In this document: positions 26,619-35,423 of the stretch, piece by piece | Position numbering within the stretch: position 1 is the stretch's first letter | Layout: every line of letters begins with the position of its first letter | Assembly: GCA_947502885.1 (NCBI GenBank) | Contig: CANNBP010000003.1 | Location: 248,001 to 312,000 of the forward strand | Length of the DNA: 64,000 nucleotides | Direction of reading: 5' to 3' | Source: an uncultured Aquimarina sp. | GTDB lineage: Bacteria > Bacteroidota > Bacteroidia > Flavobacteriales > Flavobacteriaceae | Notes under the pieces: generated by a model | What the model saw: the letters and a program-made list of their open reading frames with translations, nothing else | The model's database searches: none | What the model was told of the DNA's origin: nothing | Made by a program: the position numbers and the translations under genes

Positions 26619-27722
26619 TCAAGGTGTTGTATGAGAATATATGAGGTGTTTTTTTATTTCTTTTACAGAAGAACAACCACATAATGCCATTGTTAAATCG
26701 AATTCGTGTTTAAGTTTATTCAAAACATTGGTAACCCCCACCTCACCATCACAGGTAAGCCCCCATAATACTGGCCTACCTATTGCGACAGCGTCTGCTC
26801 CTAAAGCGATAGCTTTTAAAACATCGGTCCCTCTGCGAACTCCTCCATCCACGATTACAGGTATTTTATGATTAACAACCGATATAATTTGCGGTAACAT
26901 ATCTATTGTTGCTGGTAAAGTGTCTAGCTGCCTACCCCCATGATTAGAAACAATAATGCCATCAACTTGATGATTCATAGCTATTAATGCGTCATCAGGA
27001 CATACAATCCCTTTTATAAATATGGGTAACCTAGTTATTGATTTTAACCAATCGATATCCTCCCATGTAAGTTTGGCACTTAGAATTAATGTTGTCTTTT
27101 CTCCTGAAGACTTTTTTGAATTGACATGATCAAAATTCTTTAACGAGAGCCCTTCTGGAAGCGTATGAAACCCATTTCGGATATCCCTTTCTCTCATACC
27201 AAATACCGGTGAATCAACTGTAACAACCAATGCATTATAACCTGCATTCTCTACCCTTCTAACAAAAGATTCTGTGAGTTCAGCATCCGGTTGGATATAC
27301 AACTGAAACCAGAGATTCGGCTTATATGTAACGGTTACCTCTTTTGCCGTTAATGCAATTTCTTCTAAAGAAACAGTAGATGCCATACTAACAATCATAA
27401 TTGTATTGGCCTTTACTGCAGCTTTTACAGTTGCTAGTTCTCCTTCTTGATGTGCTAAACAATGAAATGCCGTTGGCGCAATTAAAATAGGAGTCGATAT
27501 TTGCTTATCAAGTACCTTAATAGAAGTATCTCTATCTCCTACCCCTTTAAGTACTCTTGGACACAACTTTAAACGATTGTATGCTTGGATATTTTCTGCT
27601 ACTGTAATTTCGTCACCGGCACCTCCTGCTAAGTAATCATAGACTTCTTTTGGTAATGTTCTTCGTGCTTCATCTTCAAAATCTTTAAGGTTTACCAAAC
27701 TTCGTTTTAAAGATTTATCCAT
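26619..27722 (-). CDS. FMN-dependent alpha-hydroxy-acid oxidase
   Basis: 367-aa TIM-barrel enzyme of the glycolate oxidase, lactate oxidase and mandelate dehydrogenase family. It oxidises an alpha-hydroxy acid to a 2-oxo acid, and oxidase members pass electrons to O2 to give H2O2. Visible motifs: VYDYLAGGAGDE (substrate Tyr), APTAFHCLAHQEGELATVKA, WFQLYIQPD, VTVDSPVFGMRERD, the catalytic His and Arg in SNHGGRQLD, and the FMN phosphate site VDGGVRRGTDVLKAIALGAD. Its start overlaps the end of the upstream flavoprotein gene by 8 nt. Substrate unknown; the context suggests a biosynthetic intermediate rather than lactate. Confidence 0.9.
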   Translation of the reverse strand: MDKSLKRSLVNLKDFEDEARRTLPKEVYDYLAGGAGDEITVAENIQAYNRLKLCPRVLKGVGDRDTSIKVLDKQISTPILIAPTAFHCLAHQEGELATVKAAVKANTIMIVSMASTVSLEEIALTAKEVTVTYKPNLWFQLYIQPDAELTESFVRRVENAGYNALVVTVDSPVFGMRERDIRNGFHTLPEGLSLKNFDHVNSKKSSGEKTTLILSAKLTWEDIDWLKSITRLPIFIKGIVCPDDALIAMNHQVDGIIVSNHGGRQLDTLPATIDMLPQIISVVNHKIPVIVDGGVRRGTDVLKAIALGADAVAIGRPVLWGLTCDGEVGVTNVLNKLKHEFDLTMALCGCSSVKEIKKHLIYSHTTP

Positions 27723-29328
27723 TAATGATAGAATTTATACGAATGGTATTAACTTCTAATATTTCCTCAAAAAATTGCTCTAAAGGCTCCTTATGAACTT
27801 CATGAAACCATTCATTTTCTAGATTTTCTACAATATGGTGTTCTTTAACAAATTCTCCGTCTTTATAATAGCGTAATACAGGATGTAAATAATGACTATC
27901 ATTTGTATTCTCTCTTGCCGACTGTTTAATACGTATAACATCTACATCAAACGGATCCATTTGATCATGTAAAGGTCCATACTCTAATGTAAGAACAAAG
28001 TAACTATCGCATTTACCAAATTCACTATTATGTATATAATCTACTGGTACCTCTTCATAATATCTTGCTTCTTGATCCTCTTCACAAACAGTTATAAGAT
28101 CTCCTAAAAAACCAAACTGTTGCCATAATGCAGATGTCTTATTAACTCTATCAATTACCATATTCATTAAATGGTTCGGAACTATTTTTTGCACATAACA
28201 AGGCCAGGTTGAGTCATGATTTTTATGTTCTAAAATACGATGTAGAGCTCTTATATTATACCTAAATCCATGTATAAACCCACTTGTAGATTTCTTAAAA
28301 TCTCTCATATGCATCAAAACTCCAGCAAAGTACATATTAGGAATATTAGTAGATTCCCATTCATTATTTTGGTCTGGAAATCTATTATTTATTGTTAGCT
28401 TAGGTTTACAGTTTTCCGAAAACATAGAATCATCAAAACTAAAACCAGTACAAGTTATTACTCTATCGTATTCTACATCCTTTTTTGCTTCTTCAGCCCT
28501 TACAAATCTATAGGATACAGAAAATTTATCATTTTTTTTCTCAATCTTATCAATGTGAACATCCAAAACAGCATTTAATGATTTTAGCTGATAAGTATCC
28601 AAAAAATTATTATTAACAGCTCTTAGATTACCCACATAATGTGTTTTCCATGCCATCTTTATAGATTTAGGTCCTGCAACATGAATAATTGCAGTTGTAT
28701 CCATTAATCCATCAGCCATTTCGAATCCAGAATTCCCTTTTCCAATGATCAAAACTTTTTGATTAGAAAAATCATCTGGGTTAATTGAAACACTAGCATA
28801 GTTTTCTGTTAACTCGATCCCTTCAATTTTAGGAACATAAGGTTTTGCAACCCCTGTAGCAATGATTAGATACTTGCATACAAATTCCTTTCCTTTCTTA
28901 TCTGTTATCAAAAATTCTTCTTTCTTCTCAATTTTTACAACATTGATATTGTAAGCTATTTTTAATTTGAGATGATCTGCAAAATCTTTCAAATACGTTA
29001 CGAAGTTATCTGCATCAGGAAAATAACGCTTACTATAGTTTTTAAATAGAAGTTCATCATTATTCGATAATAACGAATTCCAATCAAATCGCATATTATA
29101 CTCTGGATCGTCGCTTCCTGTATTGTACTTATTAATAGATATAAGTGTACGATGACGTGGAAAATCTTTAAAAAAAGCTCCTGCTTCTTTATCTGCTTCT
29201 AGAATAAGATAATCTCTTTTTGATTGTTCAAGATAATACCCCATTTGCAAACCGGCAGGGCCTGCTCCTATTATTATATATTCAGAATAGTTCTGAGCGT
29301 TGGTCTTTGTTTCAAAATTAATTGGCAT
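27715..29328 (-). CDS. FOXRED2-like NAD(P)/FAD flavoprotein monooxygenase
   Basis: 537 aa, first gene of the four-gene operon. FAD site IIGAGPAGLQMGYYLEQSKRD, second dinucleotide site VLIIGKGNSGFEMADGL, and the GVAKPYVP-type hinge. From memory, the blocks FPRHRTLISINKYNTGSDDPE, MRFDWNSLLS and THYVGNLRAVNNNFLDTYQLK closely resemble eukaryotic FOXRED2 (an ER-associated flavoprotein), so this is a bacterial member of that group rather than a typical Baeyer-Villiger or siderophore N-hydroxylase. No signal peptide is seen. It overlaps the next gene by 8 nt. Reaction unknown; oxidation of an amine or thiol group is possible. Confidence 0.82.
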   Translation of the reverse strand: MPINFETKTNAQNYSEYIIIGAGPAGLQMGYYLEQSKRDYLILEADKEAGAFFKDFPRHRTLISINKYNTGSDDPEYNMRFDWNSLLSNNDELLFKNYSKRYFPDADNFVTYLKDFADHLKLKIAYNINVVKIEKKEEFLITDKKGKEFVCKYLIIATGVAKPYVPKIEGIELTENYASVSINPDDFSNQKVLIIGKGNSGFEMADGLMDTTAIIHVAGPKSIKMAWKTHYVGNLRAVNNNFLDTYQLKSLNAVLDVHIDKIEKKNDKFSVSYRFVRAEEAKKDVEYDRVITCTGFSFDDSMFSENCKPKLTINNRFPDQNNEWESTNIPNMYFAGVLMHMRDFKKSTSGFIHGFRYNIRALHRILEHKNHDSTWPCYVQKIVPNHLMNMVIDRVNKTSALWQQFGFLGDLITVCEEDQEARYYEEVPVDYIHNSEFGKCDSYFVLTLEYGPLHDQMDPFDVDVIRIKQSARENTNDSHYLHPVLRYYKDGEFVKEHHIVENLENEWFHEVHKEPLEQFFEEILEVNTIRINSIING

Positions 29329-29571
29329 AATTCTCTATTAGGTTTTAAGAGTTAAACAAATGATTTAGTAGTAATTGATCATATTTTCAAGGAATTAGGT
29401 TATTTATTTTAGTGTTCAAAACTGAAAAGAATACAGGCAATCAAATGGTAAGAAAACACAAATACACTTTTATACAGAAGAGCATCTATAGAAATAGTAC
29501 TCTTTGTCTATTTTGATTTAAAATTCAAAAAATTCGTAATCAGACTTTGACTGGTAACATGTATTAAAAGA

Positions 29572-29758
29572 AACTTACTATTGATTTTAACAGTAACATC
29601 TTATTAAGAGCTAAGCTTTATATAAATATACTATTCATCAAATCATGATTTCCTACAAATTGTATAAATGGTAGCTATGACTGTATAAACTAACAATTTG
29701 ACTACATAAAATGCTTTTTTACAATGACATATAAAAGCTATAACTTACTATTGACTTT
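29572..29758. repeat. Pair of 17-nt direct repeats in the oxyR/cluster control region
   Basis: AACTTACTATTGATTTT (29572-29588) and AACTTACTATTGACTTT (29742-29758) differ at one base and are 170 bp apart. Flanking bases are also partly alike (TATxAAAAG before both). They could be operators for the divergent regulator or a short duplicated segment. Confidence 0.55.
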
Positions 29759-29819
29759 CAGAACTATAGATAAAATAAATTTTTTTGTATTTTTTAATAA
29801 GTAATACCAATGCCTTTTA

Positions 29820-29827
29820 TATTTTTG
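29820..29827 (+). promoter_or_regulatory. -7 promoter element of oxyR
   Basis: TATTTTTG fits TAnnTTTG. It lies between the upstream in-frame ATG (29810) and the ATG at 29846, which supports the downstream start. No TTG at the right spacing was found. Confidence 0.4.
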
Positions 29828-29845
29828 TGTACAAATACAGAACTG

Positions 29846-30796
29846 ATGACCATAACACAATTAAAATATGTTCTAGCTGTTGCAGAGCATAAGAATTTTA
29901 CAAAGGCCGCAGAAAAAACTTTTGTAACCCAACCTACTTTAAGTATGCAAATTCAGAAGTTAGAAGAAGAGCTTGATATTCTGATTTTTGATAGAAGTAA
30001 AAAACCCATAGAACTTACCGATGTTGGAGCAAAATTGGTACAACAAGCCAAAAATATTGTAAATGAGAGTGAGCGGATACAGGATATTGTTGATCAACAA
30101 AAAGGATATATTGGTGGTGAGTTTAAATTAGGGGTTATCCCAACAGTAATGCCCACATTGCTTCCTATGTTTTTAAATAATTTTATAAAAAAATGTCCAA
30201 AGGTTAAACTAAAAATTGAAGAGTTACATACCGAAGCAATCATAGAACGTTTGCAAGATGGACATTTAGATGCTGCCATCGCTGCAACACCTTTGGAAAA
30301 TGAAAACATAAAAGAACGAGTTTTATATTATGAACCTTTTGTTGGGTATATACCATCTACACATCGTTTAAATCAAAAAAAGAATATTGAAACTTCTGAT
30401 TTAGACATAGATGATATGTTATTGTTAGAAGATGGCCATTGTTTTAGAGATGGAATTATAAATTTATGTAAGACCAAAAAAAGTTATGACGAAGATCATT
30501 TTCAATTAGCAAGCGGTAGTTTTGAAACTTTAATAAAGTTATCCAATGAAGGTTTGGGAATGACATTATTACCATATTTACATACATTAGACATCAAAGA
30601 AAGTGAAAAGGATAACTTACATTACTTTAATGAACCCTCTCCTGCTCGAGAAGTAAGCTTAATATTCAATAAAAGTGAATTAAAAATGCAAATTATAGAG
30701 GCATTACATACTACCATTTCGGGAGTAGTTAGAGGTGCCATTGCATTTCAAAACGTCGAAATAGTAAGTCCTATATCAAAAATAAAAAGCGACTAA
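29846..30796 (+). CDS. oxyR: Hydrogen-peroxide-sensing LysR regulator OxyR
   Basis: LysR-type activator of peroxide defence. It has an N-terminal winged HTH (TQLKYVLAVAEHKNFTKAAE ... TQPTLSMQIQKLE) and the regulatory domain with the two redox Cys in LEDGHCFRDGIINLC. Counting from the ATG at 29846 they are Cys199 and Cys208, exactly the E. coli OxyR numbers, which strongly supports this start over the in-frame ATG at 29810. The gene diverges from the FOXRED2-like operon across 517 bp. Two of that operon's enzymes are flavin oxidases that could make H2O2, so peroxide control of the cluster is plausible. The terminator hairpin overlaps the stop codon. Confidence 0.93.
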   Translation: MTITQLKYVLAVAEHKNFTKAAEKTFVTQPTLSMQIQKLEEELDILIFDRSKKPIELTDVGAKLVQQAKNIVNESERIQDIVDQQKGYIGGEFKLGVIPTVMPTLLPMFLNNFIKKCPKVKLKIEELHTEAIIERLQDGHLDAAIAATPLENENIKERVLYYEPFVGYIPSTHRLNQKKNIETSDLDIDDMLLLEDGHCFRDGIINLCKTKKSYDEDHFQLASGSFETLIKLSNEGLGMTLLPYLHTLDIKESEKDNLHYFNEPSPAREVSLIFNKSELKMQIIEALHTTISGVVRGAIAFQNVEIVSPISKIKSD

Positions 30797-30808
30797 AAGT
30801 CGCTTTTT
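30784..30808. terminator. Bidirectional terminator overlapping the oxyR stop
   Basis: AAAAAGCGACT (30784-30794) pairs perfectly with AGTCGCTTTTT (30798-30808) around a 3-nt loop. It includes the last codons of oxyR and faces a convergent gene 3 bp further on. Confidence 0.85.
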
Positions 30809-30811
30809 ATT

Positions 30812-31009
30812 TTATGTTTTTAAGTAAATTAAACAAGATTCTAATTCTGGTTGTTTCACGGTTAAGGATTCTATCCAAATTTTTAATTCCTCGATCTCGT
30901 GTGGAAGTAACCTGTTTAGTGCTTTAAGTACTTCCTTTGTAAAAAGATTAACATCAAAACTTACTTTTTTTAAAACAGTTTTAGTGTAATCAAACATTGC
31001 TCTAGCCAT
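30812..31009 (-). CDS. Small conserved flavobacterial protein
   Basis: 65-aa cytosolic protein with no signal peptide or membrane segment: MARAMFDYTKTVLKKVSFD, then TKEVLKALNRLLPHEIEELK and a C-terminal PELESCLIYLK. It resembles small hypothetical proteins common in Flavobacteriia (from memory). Starts at residue 1 or Met5 are both possible. It is convergent with oxyR and shares its terminator. Function unknown. Confidence 0.65.
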   Translation of the reverse strand: MARAMFDYTKTVLKKVSFDVNLFTKEVLKALNRLLPHEIEELKIWIESLTVKQPELESCLIYLKT

Positions 31010-31142
31010 AAATTAATAGGGGGTTAAAATGTTAGGTTTAAAACAAATAGTTGTAGGAATAATCTTATATTTTAAAATGTTATTATAGCTAATATATGCA
31101 AATAAAATAAAAAAATGGCGCTATAACGTTTATTTAACATTG

Positions 31143-31943
31143 TTAAAAATTATTATCGCCATCTAATAGATCACCAATACCACCTAGTATGCTTCCTTCT
31201 CCTTTACTCTTACCACCACCTCTAGGAGCCAATGCTAAAACTCTATTCGCAAGTCTACTAAAAGGTAGTGATTGGATATAAACAATCCCTGGGCCAGTTA
31301 AGGTAGCAAAAAACAACCCTTCACCTCCAAAAATCGTATTTTTAATCCCTCCTACAAATTCTATATCATAGTCTACACCTTTAGAAAATCCAATAATGCA
31401 ACCTGTATCCACTTTTAACTTCTCTCCTGGTTGTAATTCCTTTCGACATGTAGTTCCTCCTGCATGAACAAATGCCATGCCATCACCTTCTAATTTTTGC
31501 ATAATAAAGCCTTCTCCTCCAAATAGCCCTCTACCTAATTTTCTTGAAAACTCAATTCCAACAGAAACTCCTTTGGCCGCACATAAAAATGCATCTTTTT
31601 GACATATAAATTTGCCTCCATAATTTGTTAAATCAATAGGAATGATTTTGCCTGGATACGGAGAAGCAAAACTCACTCTTTTTTTTCCTCCAACCTGATT
31701 ATAAAAAGCAGTCATAAATAAACTTTCACCAGTCAATAATCTCTTACCGGCTCCAAATATTTTACCCATAACTCCTTTATCTTTGCCAGAACCATCACCA
31801 AAAATTGTATCCATCTTTATTCCATCATCCATCATCATAAAACTTCCGGCCTCTGCAATAACTCCCTCCTGTGGATCTAATTCTATTTCCACATATTGCA
31901 TCTCCTCTCCTATTATTTCGTAATCGATTTCGTGTGCTGTCAT
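31143..31943 (-). CDS. TIGR00266 / AIM24 family protein
   Basis: 266-aa protein of the AIM24 (TIGR00266) family, a beta-prism-like fold with many Gly turns. Signature parts: VEIELDPQEGVIAEAGSFMM, GGEGFIMQKLEGDGMAFVHA, GGIKNTIFGGEGLFFATLTG. It ends in a Gly/Lys-rich tail. The mitochondrial namesake acts in inner-membrane organisation; bacterial members have no assigned role. It is 77 bp downstream of the DUF4442 gene on the same strand. Confidence 0.9.
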   Translation of the reverse strand: MTAHEIDYEIIGEEMQYVEIELDPQEGVIAEAGSFMMMDDGIKMDTIFGDGSGKDKGVMGKIFGAGKRLLTGESLFMTAFYNQVGGKKRVSFASPYPGKIIPIDLTNYGGKFICQKDAFLCAAKGVSVGIEFSRKLGRGLFGGEGFIMQKLEGDGMAFVHAGGTTCRKELQPGEKLKVDTGCIIGFSKGVDYDIEFVGGIKNTIFGGEGLFFATLTGPGIVYIQSLPFSRLANRVLALAPRGGGKSKGEGSILGGIGDLLDGDNNF

Positions 31944-32020
31944 AATTGTATAAATATATTTTTAAAAATATTGCTTCATCATATAAGTAGATACATTAGC
32001 AAAAGTGTTACAATCAATAT

Positions 32021-32485
32021 CTATTCTTTTAAGCTTTTAACTTTTATTGTCCATTCAAAATTAAAAACAGAAACCTCTACTCCTTCAGTATTTGTACCAA
32101 TAGACTTCATCCATACAGTTTGACCTTCTCCAGTTTCTATGGCTTTCTTTATTGCATCTTTTACCCCATCACCGTCTTTACAAACAAATGTAATTCTACC
32201 TGTTGCCTTTTTAGTAAAGGTAGCATTGTTATTAGCCACTAACATCGAGATTTTTTTTCCACTATCTTGAATATGGCCAATCACCAATGCTCCCGTAGCA
32301 AGCTCTGCTGCCATACCCTGAACTGCCCAAAACATAGAGTTAAAAGGATTTTGATTTATCCAACGATGTTTTACAGCAACGGTACAACTCGTATCATTTA
32401 TGGATTTTACACGTACACCACACAACCATGCCGATGGTAATTTAAACAATGTGAATGTATTAAGTTTTCTAGATGTCAGCTTCAT
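32021..32485 (-). CDS. DUF4442 (hotdog-fold thioesterase-like) protein
   Basis: 154 aa with a hotdog-type pattern: a hydrophobic helix NSMFWAVQGMAAELATGALV preceded by the HRWINQNPFNS loop, typical of DUF4442, a group related to PaaI-like acyl-CoA thioesterases. No catalytic assignment can be made from sequence alone. It is followed by the AIM24-like gene on the same strand. Confidence 0.8.
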   Translation of the reverse strand: MKLTSRKLNTFTLFKLPSAWLCGVRVKSINDTSCTVAVKHRWINQNPFNSMFWAVQGMAAELATGALVIGHIQDSGKKISMLVANNNATFTKKATGRITFVCKDGDGVKDAIKKAIETGEGQTVWMKSIGTNTEGVEVSVFNFEWTIKVKSLKE

Positions 32486-32580
32486 ATAATCGTTTTTTTA
32501 ATTATCACAAGATAAGTAAAAGAATAAGGGAATAAAACAGCTCTAAATCATAAAAATGTGTTAAAAAACAGTACTATGTT

Positions 32581-32612
32581 TTGCATAATACCTTTTTTTA
32601 ACCATATATTTG
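32581..32612 (+). promoter_or_regulatory. Bacteroidota-type promoter of the DUF4870 gene
   Basis: TTG (32581-32583), 21-nt spacer, TATATTTG (32605-32612): both halves fit the TTG-N(17-23)-TAnnTTTG consensus. Start of transcription is expected near 32618, 20-25 nt before the ATG. This is the best promoter match in the window. Confidence 0.75.
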
Positions 32613-32640
32613 CATAAGAAACTATTATATACTTTTACAA

Positions 32641-33093
32641 ATGTCAATCAAAAATCACAAAAACATCGCAACTTTTATGCATTTAGGTGCATTCTCAAAG
32701 TATTTTGTCCCGTTTGGAAATTATATTTTACCCATTCTATTATGGACAACCAACAAGGACAAATCAAATTTTATAGATGATCATGGTAAAGAGGCTATTA
32801 ATTTTCAGTTAAGTATTTTACTATATACCGTTATTCTTGCCATGTTTTCTTTTCCATTTTTTATTTTTAACATATTTGGAGAAGCTTCTTTACTTGATAT
32901 ATTTCATTTAGATGATATATCTTTTAATTTTTCTGAAGCAGCAGGATTTAGAACGCTTATTGGAGCTTCATTTGTTGGAGTAATTGCATTAATAGGATTT
33001 TTTTTAGAAATCATTTTTGTTATTACTGCTGCATTAAAAGCCAACAAAGGTGAAGCCTATAAATATCCATTATGTATAAGATTTATAAAGTAA
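32641..33093 (+). CDS. DUF4870 membrane protein
   Basis: 150-aa inner-membrane protein with three hydrophobic helices. The DUF4870 signature is visible: TFMHLGAFSKYFVPFGNYIL, then FIDDHGKEAINFQLSI. The role of the family is unknown. It has its own strong promoter and lies 160 bp upstream of the PadR-PspC operon, which probably has a separate start. Confidence 0.88.
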   Translation: MSIKNHKNIATFMHLGAFSKYFVPFGNYILPILLWTTNKDKSNFIDDHGKEAINFQLSILLYTVILAMFSFPFFIFNIFGEASLLDIFHLDDISFNFSEAAGFRTLIGASFVGVIALIGFFLEIIFVITAALKANKGEAYKYPLCIRFIK

Positions 33094-33253
33094 TATATAG
33101 AACCTAAAGGAGCAGTATGTATAAACACAGATAACCTCATCAATTATCTTTTTGTAGCTGACTAATCAACAGCAAATACATCTGATCATTATTTTTATTA
33201 ACCATCAATTATCAATCAAAAAATGAACAGTTTAACAATTAAAAATTAGTTTT

Positions 33254-33589
33254 ATGAAGATCGAAAACACAAAAGCGCAAATGCGCAAAGGTGTTCTGGA
33301 ATATTGCATACTTTCTATCCTAAGAGACGACGATGCTTATGTTGCTGAAATTTTAGATACCCTAAAAGACGCAAAGATGCTAGTAGTAGAAGGAACAATA
33401 TACCCATTACTTACAAGACTTAAGAACGCTGGATTATTAAGTTATCGTTGGGAAGAATCTACATCAGGACCACCACGTAAATATTATGGCCTCACAGAAA
33501 CAGGAAAACTATTTCTAAACGAATTAAATACCACTTGGAACGAATTACAAAATGCTGTAAATCTGGTAACCAAACAAAAAAAGAAGTAA
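33254..33589 (+). CDS. PadR family transcriptional regulator
   Basis: 111-aa winged-helix regulator: MRKGVLEYCILSILRDDDAY, VVEGTIYPLLTRLKNAGLL and SGPPRKYYGLTETGK are the PadR signature. It is one base upstream of the PspC gene, so it very likely regulates its own operon, as seen for PadR genes paired with PspC/DUF2807 envelope genes in Bacteroidota. The effector is unknown. Confidence 0.94.
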   Translation: MKIENTKAQMRKGVLEYCILSILRDDDAYVAEILDTLKDAKMLVVEGTIYPLLTRLKNAGLLSYRWEESTSGPPRKYYGLTETGKLFLNELNTTWNELQNAVNLVTKQKKK

Positions 33590-33590
33590 A

Positions 33591-35336
33591 ATGAACAAGA
33601 CAGTTAATATAAATTTAGCAGGCATATTTTTTCATATAGACGAAGACGCTTATCTAAAATTACAGCGATATCTTGATGCAATTAAACGTTCATTTACCGA
33701 TTCGCAGGGTAGAGATGAAATTGTTGCCGACATAGAAGCTCGTATCGCCGAGTTATTTAGTGAAAAAATAAAAGACGAAAAACAGGTAATCGGTACCAAA
33801 GAAGTAGAGGAAGTAATTACTGTAATGGGACAACCTGAAGACTATAGAATTGATGAAGAGATTTTTGAAGACGAACCTAAATCGACTCACCAAAGCACCA
33901 AAACCTCTAAGCAGTTATTTAGAGATCCAACAAACTCTTATGTTGGTGGAGTAAGCTCTGGTTTAGGACATTATGTAGGAATTGATGCCATATGGGTTAG
34001 ACTAGCATGGATTTTATTTACTATATTTTCTAGTGGAGCCTTTATTCTTATATATATCGCTTTTTGGATTTTTGTTCAAGAAGCAGAAACTACAGCCGAT
34101 TTTTTGGCAATGAAAGGAGAAGCTGTCAATATTAGTAACATTGAAAAAAAAATTAAAGAAGGCTTTGACGGAGTTACAGATTCTGTAAAAAATGTAGATT
34201 ACCAAAAGTACGGAAGTAAAGTAAAAAGTAGTTCTGCCACTTTTTTTGAAACACTTGGAGATATATTATTATTCTTCTTAAAGTTCTTTATTAAATTTGT
34301 TGGGGCCCTATTTATTGTGATAGCAGGAATAACGCTTATCAGTTTATTTATTGGATTCTTTACCGTTGGTACTTTTGGTTTTATGGATACACCATGGTTA
34401 GAATACTTAGAAGTAGGGAGCCACCCAGATGTCCCTCTATGGTTAATCTCGATATTGTTATTTTTTGCCATAGGAATACCATTCTTCTTTTTATTTATTG
34501 TTGGGCTTAAGATTTTAATAAAAAATTTAAAATCAATTGGAGCAACTGCAAAATTTGGGCTACTAGGGGTTTGGATACTATCCTTAATTGGGTTAGCCGT
34601 TCTAGGGGTTCGACAAGCTACATTAGAAGCATTTGATGCAGAAGTGATGAGTGAACAAAAAACTATATTACCTATAACACATAATGATACTTTAACAATA
34701 AAAATGAAAGGTGATACTAGATATGCAAGAAATTTATATCACACTAATGATTATAAAATCAAGAGAGACTCAAACGGTGAACGTATAATTGTTATTCAAG
34801 ATGTAGAAGTCTATTTAAAGGCTTCAAAAAAAGATACAACAGTTACGATATCAATTGAAAAGAAAGCAGAAGGAAGATCATATGAAGAAGCAGAACAAAG
34901 AGCTTTGGATCTTAAATACGCATATACTGTAGACGGAAACACATTAATACTAGATGGGTATGCTATCGCAGATTATGCTCACAAATATAGAGATCAAGAG
35001 ATAAGAGTGATTCTTACACTTCCTGAAGGAATAACAGTTTATGCAGATAGTAATACCGCTAATTTTAATAATTCATGGAAATATGATGACTATATAACCA
35101 TCGAGGGTATGGAAGAAAAATATGCTAAACTTATCAATGGTAAATTCGAATGTGATGAATGTATAGAGGATAATAATGATTGGGATGATGAGGATGAAGA
35201 TGATAATGAGGGAACAAATATCAAAATTGAAAAAAACTTTAATTTAAAAATTGATGAAGACGGTGTCGAATTAAATAATGAACCGGTAAATGTAAAAATC
35301 GATGAAAACGGAATAGAAATTAAAACTGAAAATTAA
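33591..35336 (+). CDS. PspC domain membrane protein
   Basis: 581-aa envelope-stress-type protein. N-terminal cytosolic helical domain (residues 1-85, DIEARIAELFSEK). The PspC domain is at about 100-165 (LFRDPTNSYVGGVSSGLGHYVGI ... WILFTIFSSGAFILIYIAFWIF), then three further membrane helices (about 205-340). A large C-terminal beta-rich soluble domain carries a very acidic stretch (DWDDEDEDDNEG). PspC proteins respond to membrane disturbance. The gene is flanked by the PadR regulator (1-bp gap) and the DUF2807 gene (87-bp gap with a hairpin). Confidence 0.9.
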   Translation: MNKTVNINLAGIFFHIDEDAYLKLQRYLDAIKRSFTDSQGRDEIVADIEARIAELFSEKIKDEKQVIGTKEVEEVITVMGQPEDYRIDEEIFEDEPKSTHQSTKTSKQLFRDPTNSYVGGVSSGLGHYVGIDAIWVRLAWILFTIFSSGAFILIYIAFWIFVQEAETTADFLAMKGEAVNISNIEKKIKEGFDGVTDSVKNVDYQKYGSKVKSSSATFFETLGDILLFFLKFFIKFVGALFIVIAGITLISLFIGFFTVGTFGFMDTPWLEYLEVGSHPDVPLWLISILLFFAIGIPFFFLFIVGLKILIKNLKSIGATAKFGLLGVWILSLIGLAVLGVRQATLEAFDAEVMSEQKTILPITHNDTLTIKMKGDTRYARNLYHTNDYKIKRDSNGERIIVIQDVEVYLKASKKDTTVTISIEKKAEGRSYEEAEQRALDLKYAYTVDGNTLILDGYAIADYAHKYRDQEIRVILTLPEGITVYADSNTANFNNSWKYDDYITIEGMEEKYAKLINGKFECDECIEDNNDWDDEDEDDNEGTNIKIEKNFNLKIDEDGVELNNEPVNVKIDENGIEIKTEN

Positions 35337-35356
35337 TCAATCAAAAAACGGCTTCC

Positions 35357-35384
35357 CTCCCTTCTATTTATATGTAGAGGGGAG
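35357..35384. other. Intercistronic hairpin between the PspC and DUF2807 genes
   Basis: CTCCCTTCTA (35357-35366) pairs with TAGAGGGGAG (35375-35384), one mismatch. It is unusually GC-rich for this genome and has no T run, so it may be a processing or attenuation site within the operon rather than a terminator. Confidence 0.4.
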
Positions 35385-35423
35385 TAAGAAGTAAAACAGT
35401 TAAACAAAATAAAACAATCAATC

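Larger units (their letters stand above)
29329..29845. other. Divergent control region between the redox cluster and oxyR
   Basis: 517 bp without a gene, very AT-rich. It contains a near-perfect 17-nt direct repeat (29572-29588 and 29742-29758) and related TTTGACT-containing blocks near 29545 and 29697. An OxyR -7 element lies at 29820-29827. No exact TAnnTTTG was found for the minus-strand operon. Confidence 0.5.

Noticed and set aside
26619..27722. Mycofactocin-type MftD assignment for the FMN oxidase
   Set aside because: MftD belongs to the same family, but no MftA/B/C-like genes are nearby; general alpha-hydroxy-acid oxidase is safer.
29810..29845. Upstream ATG (29810) as oxyR start
   Set aside because: It lies before the -7 element and would shift the redox Cys from 199/208; the ATG at 29846 gives the standard numbering.
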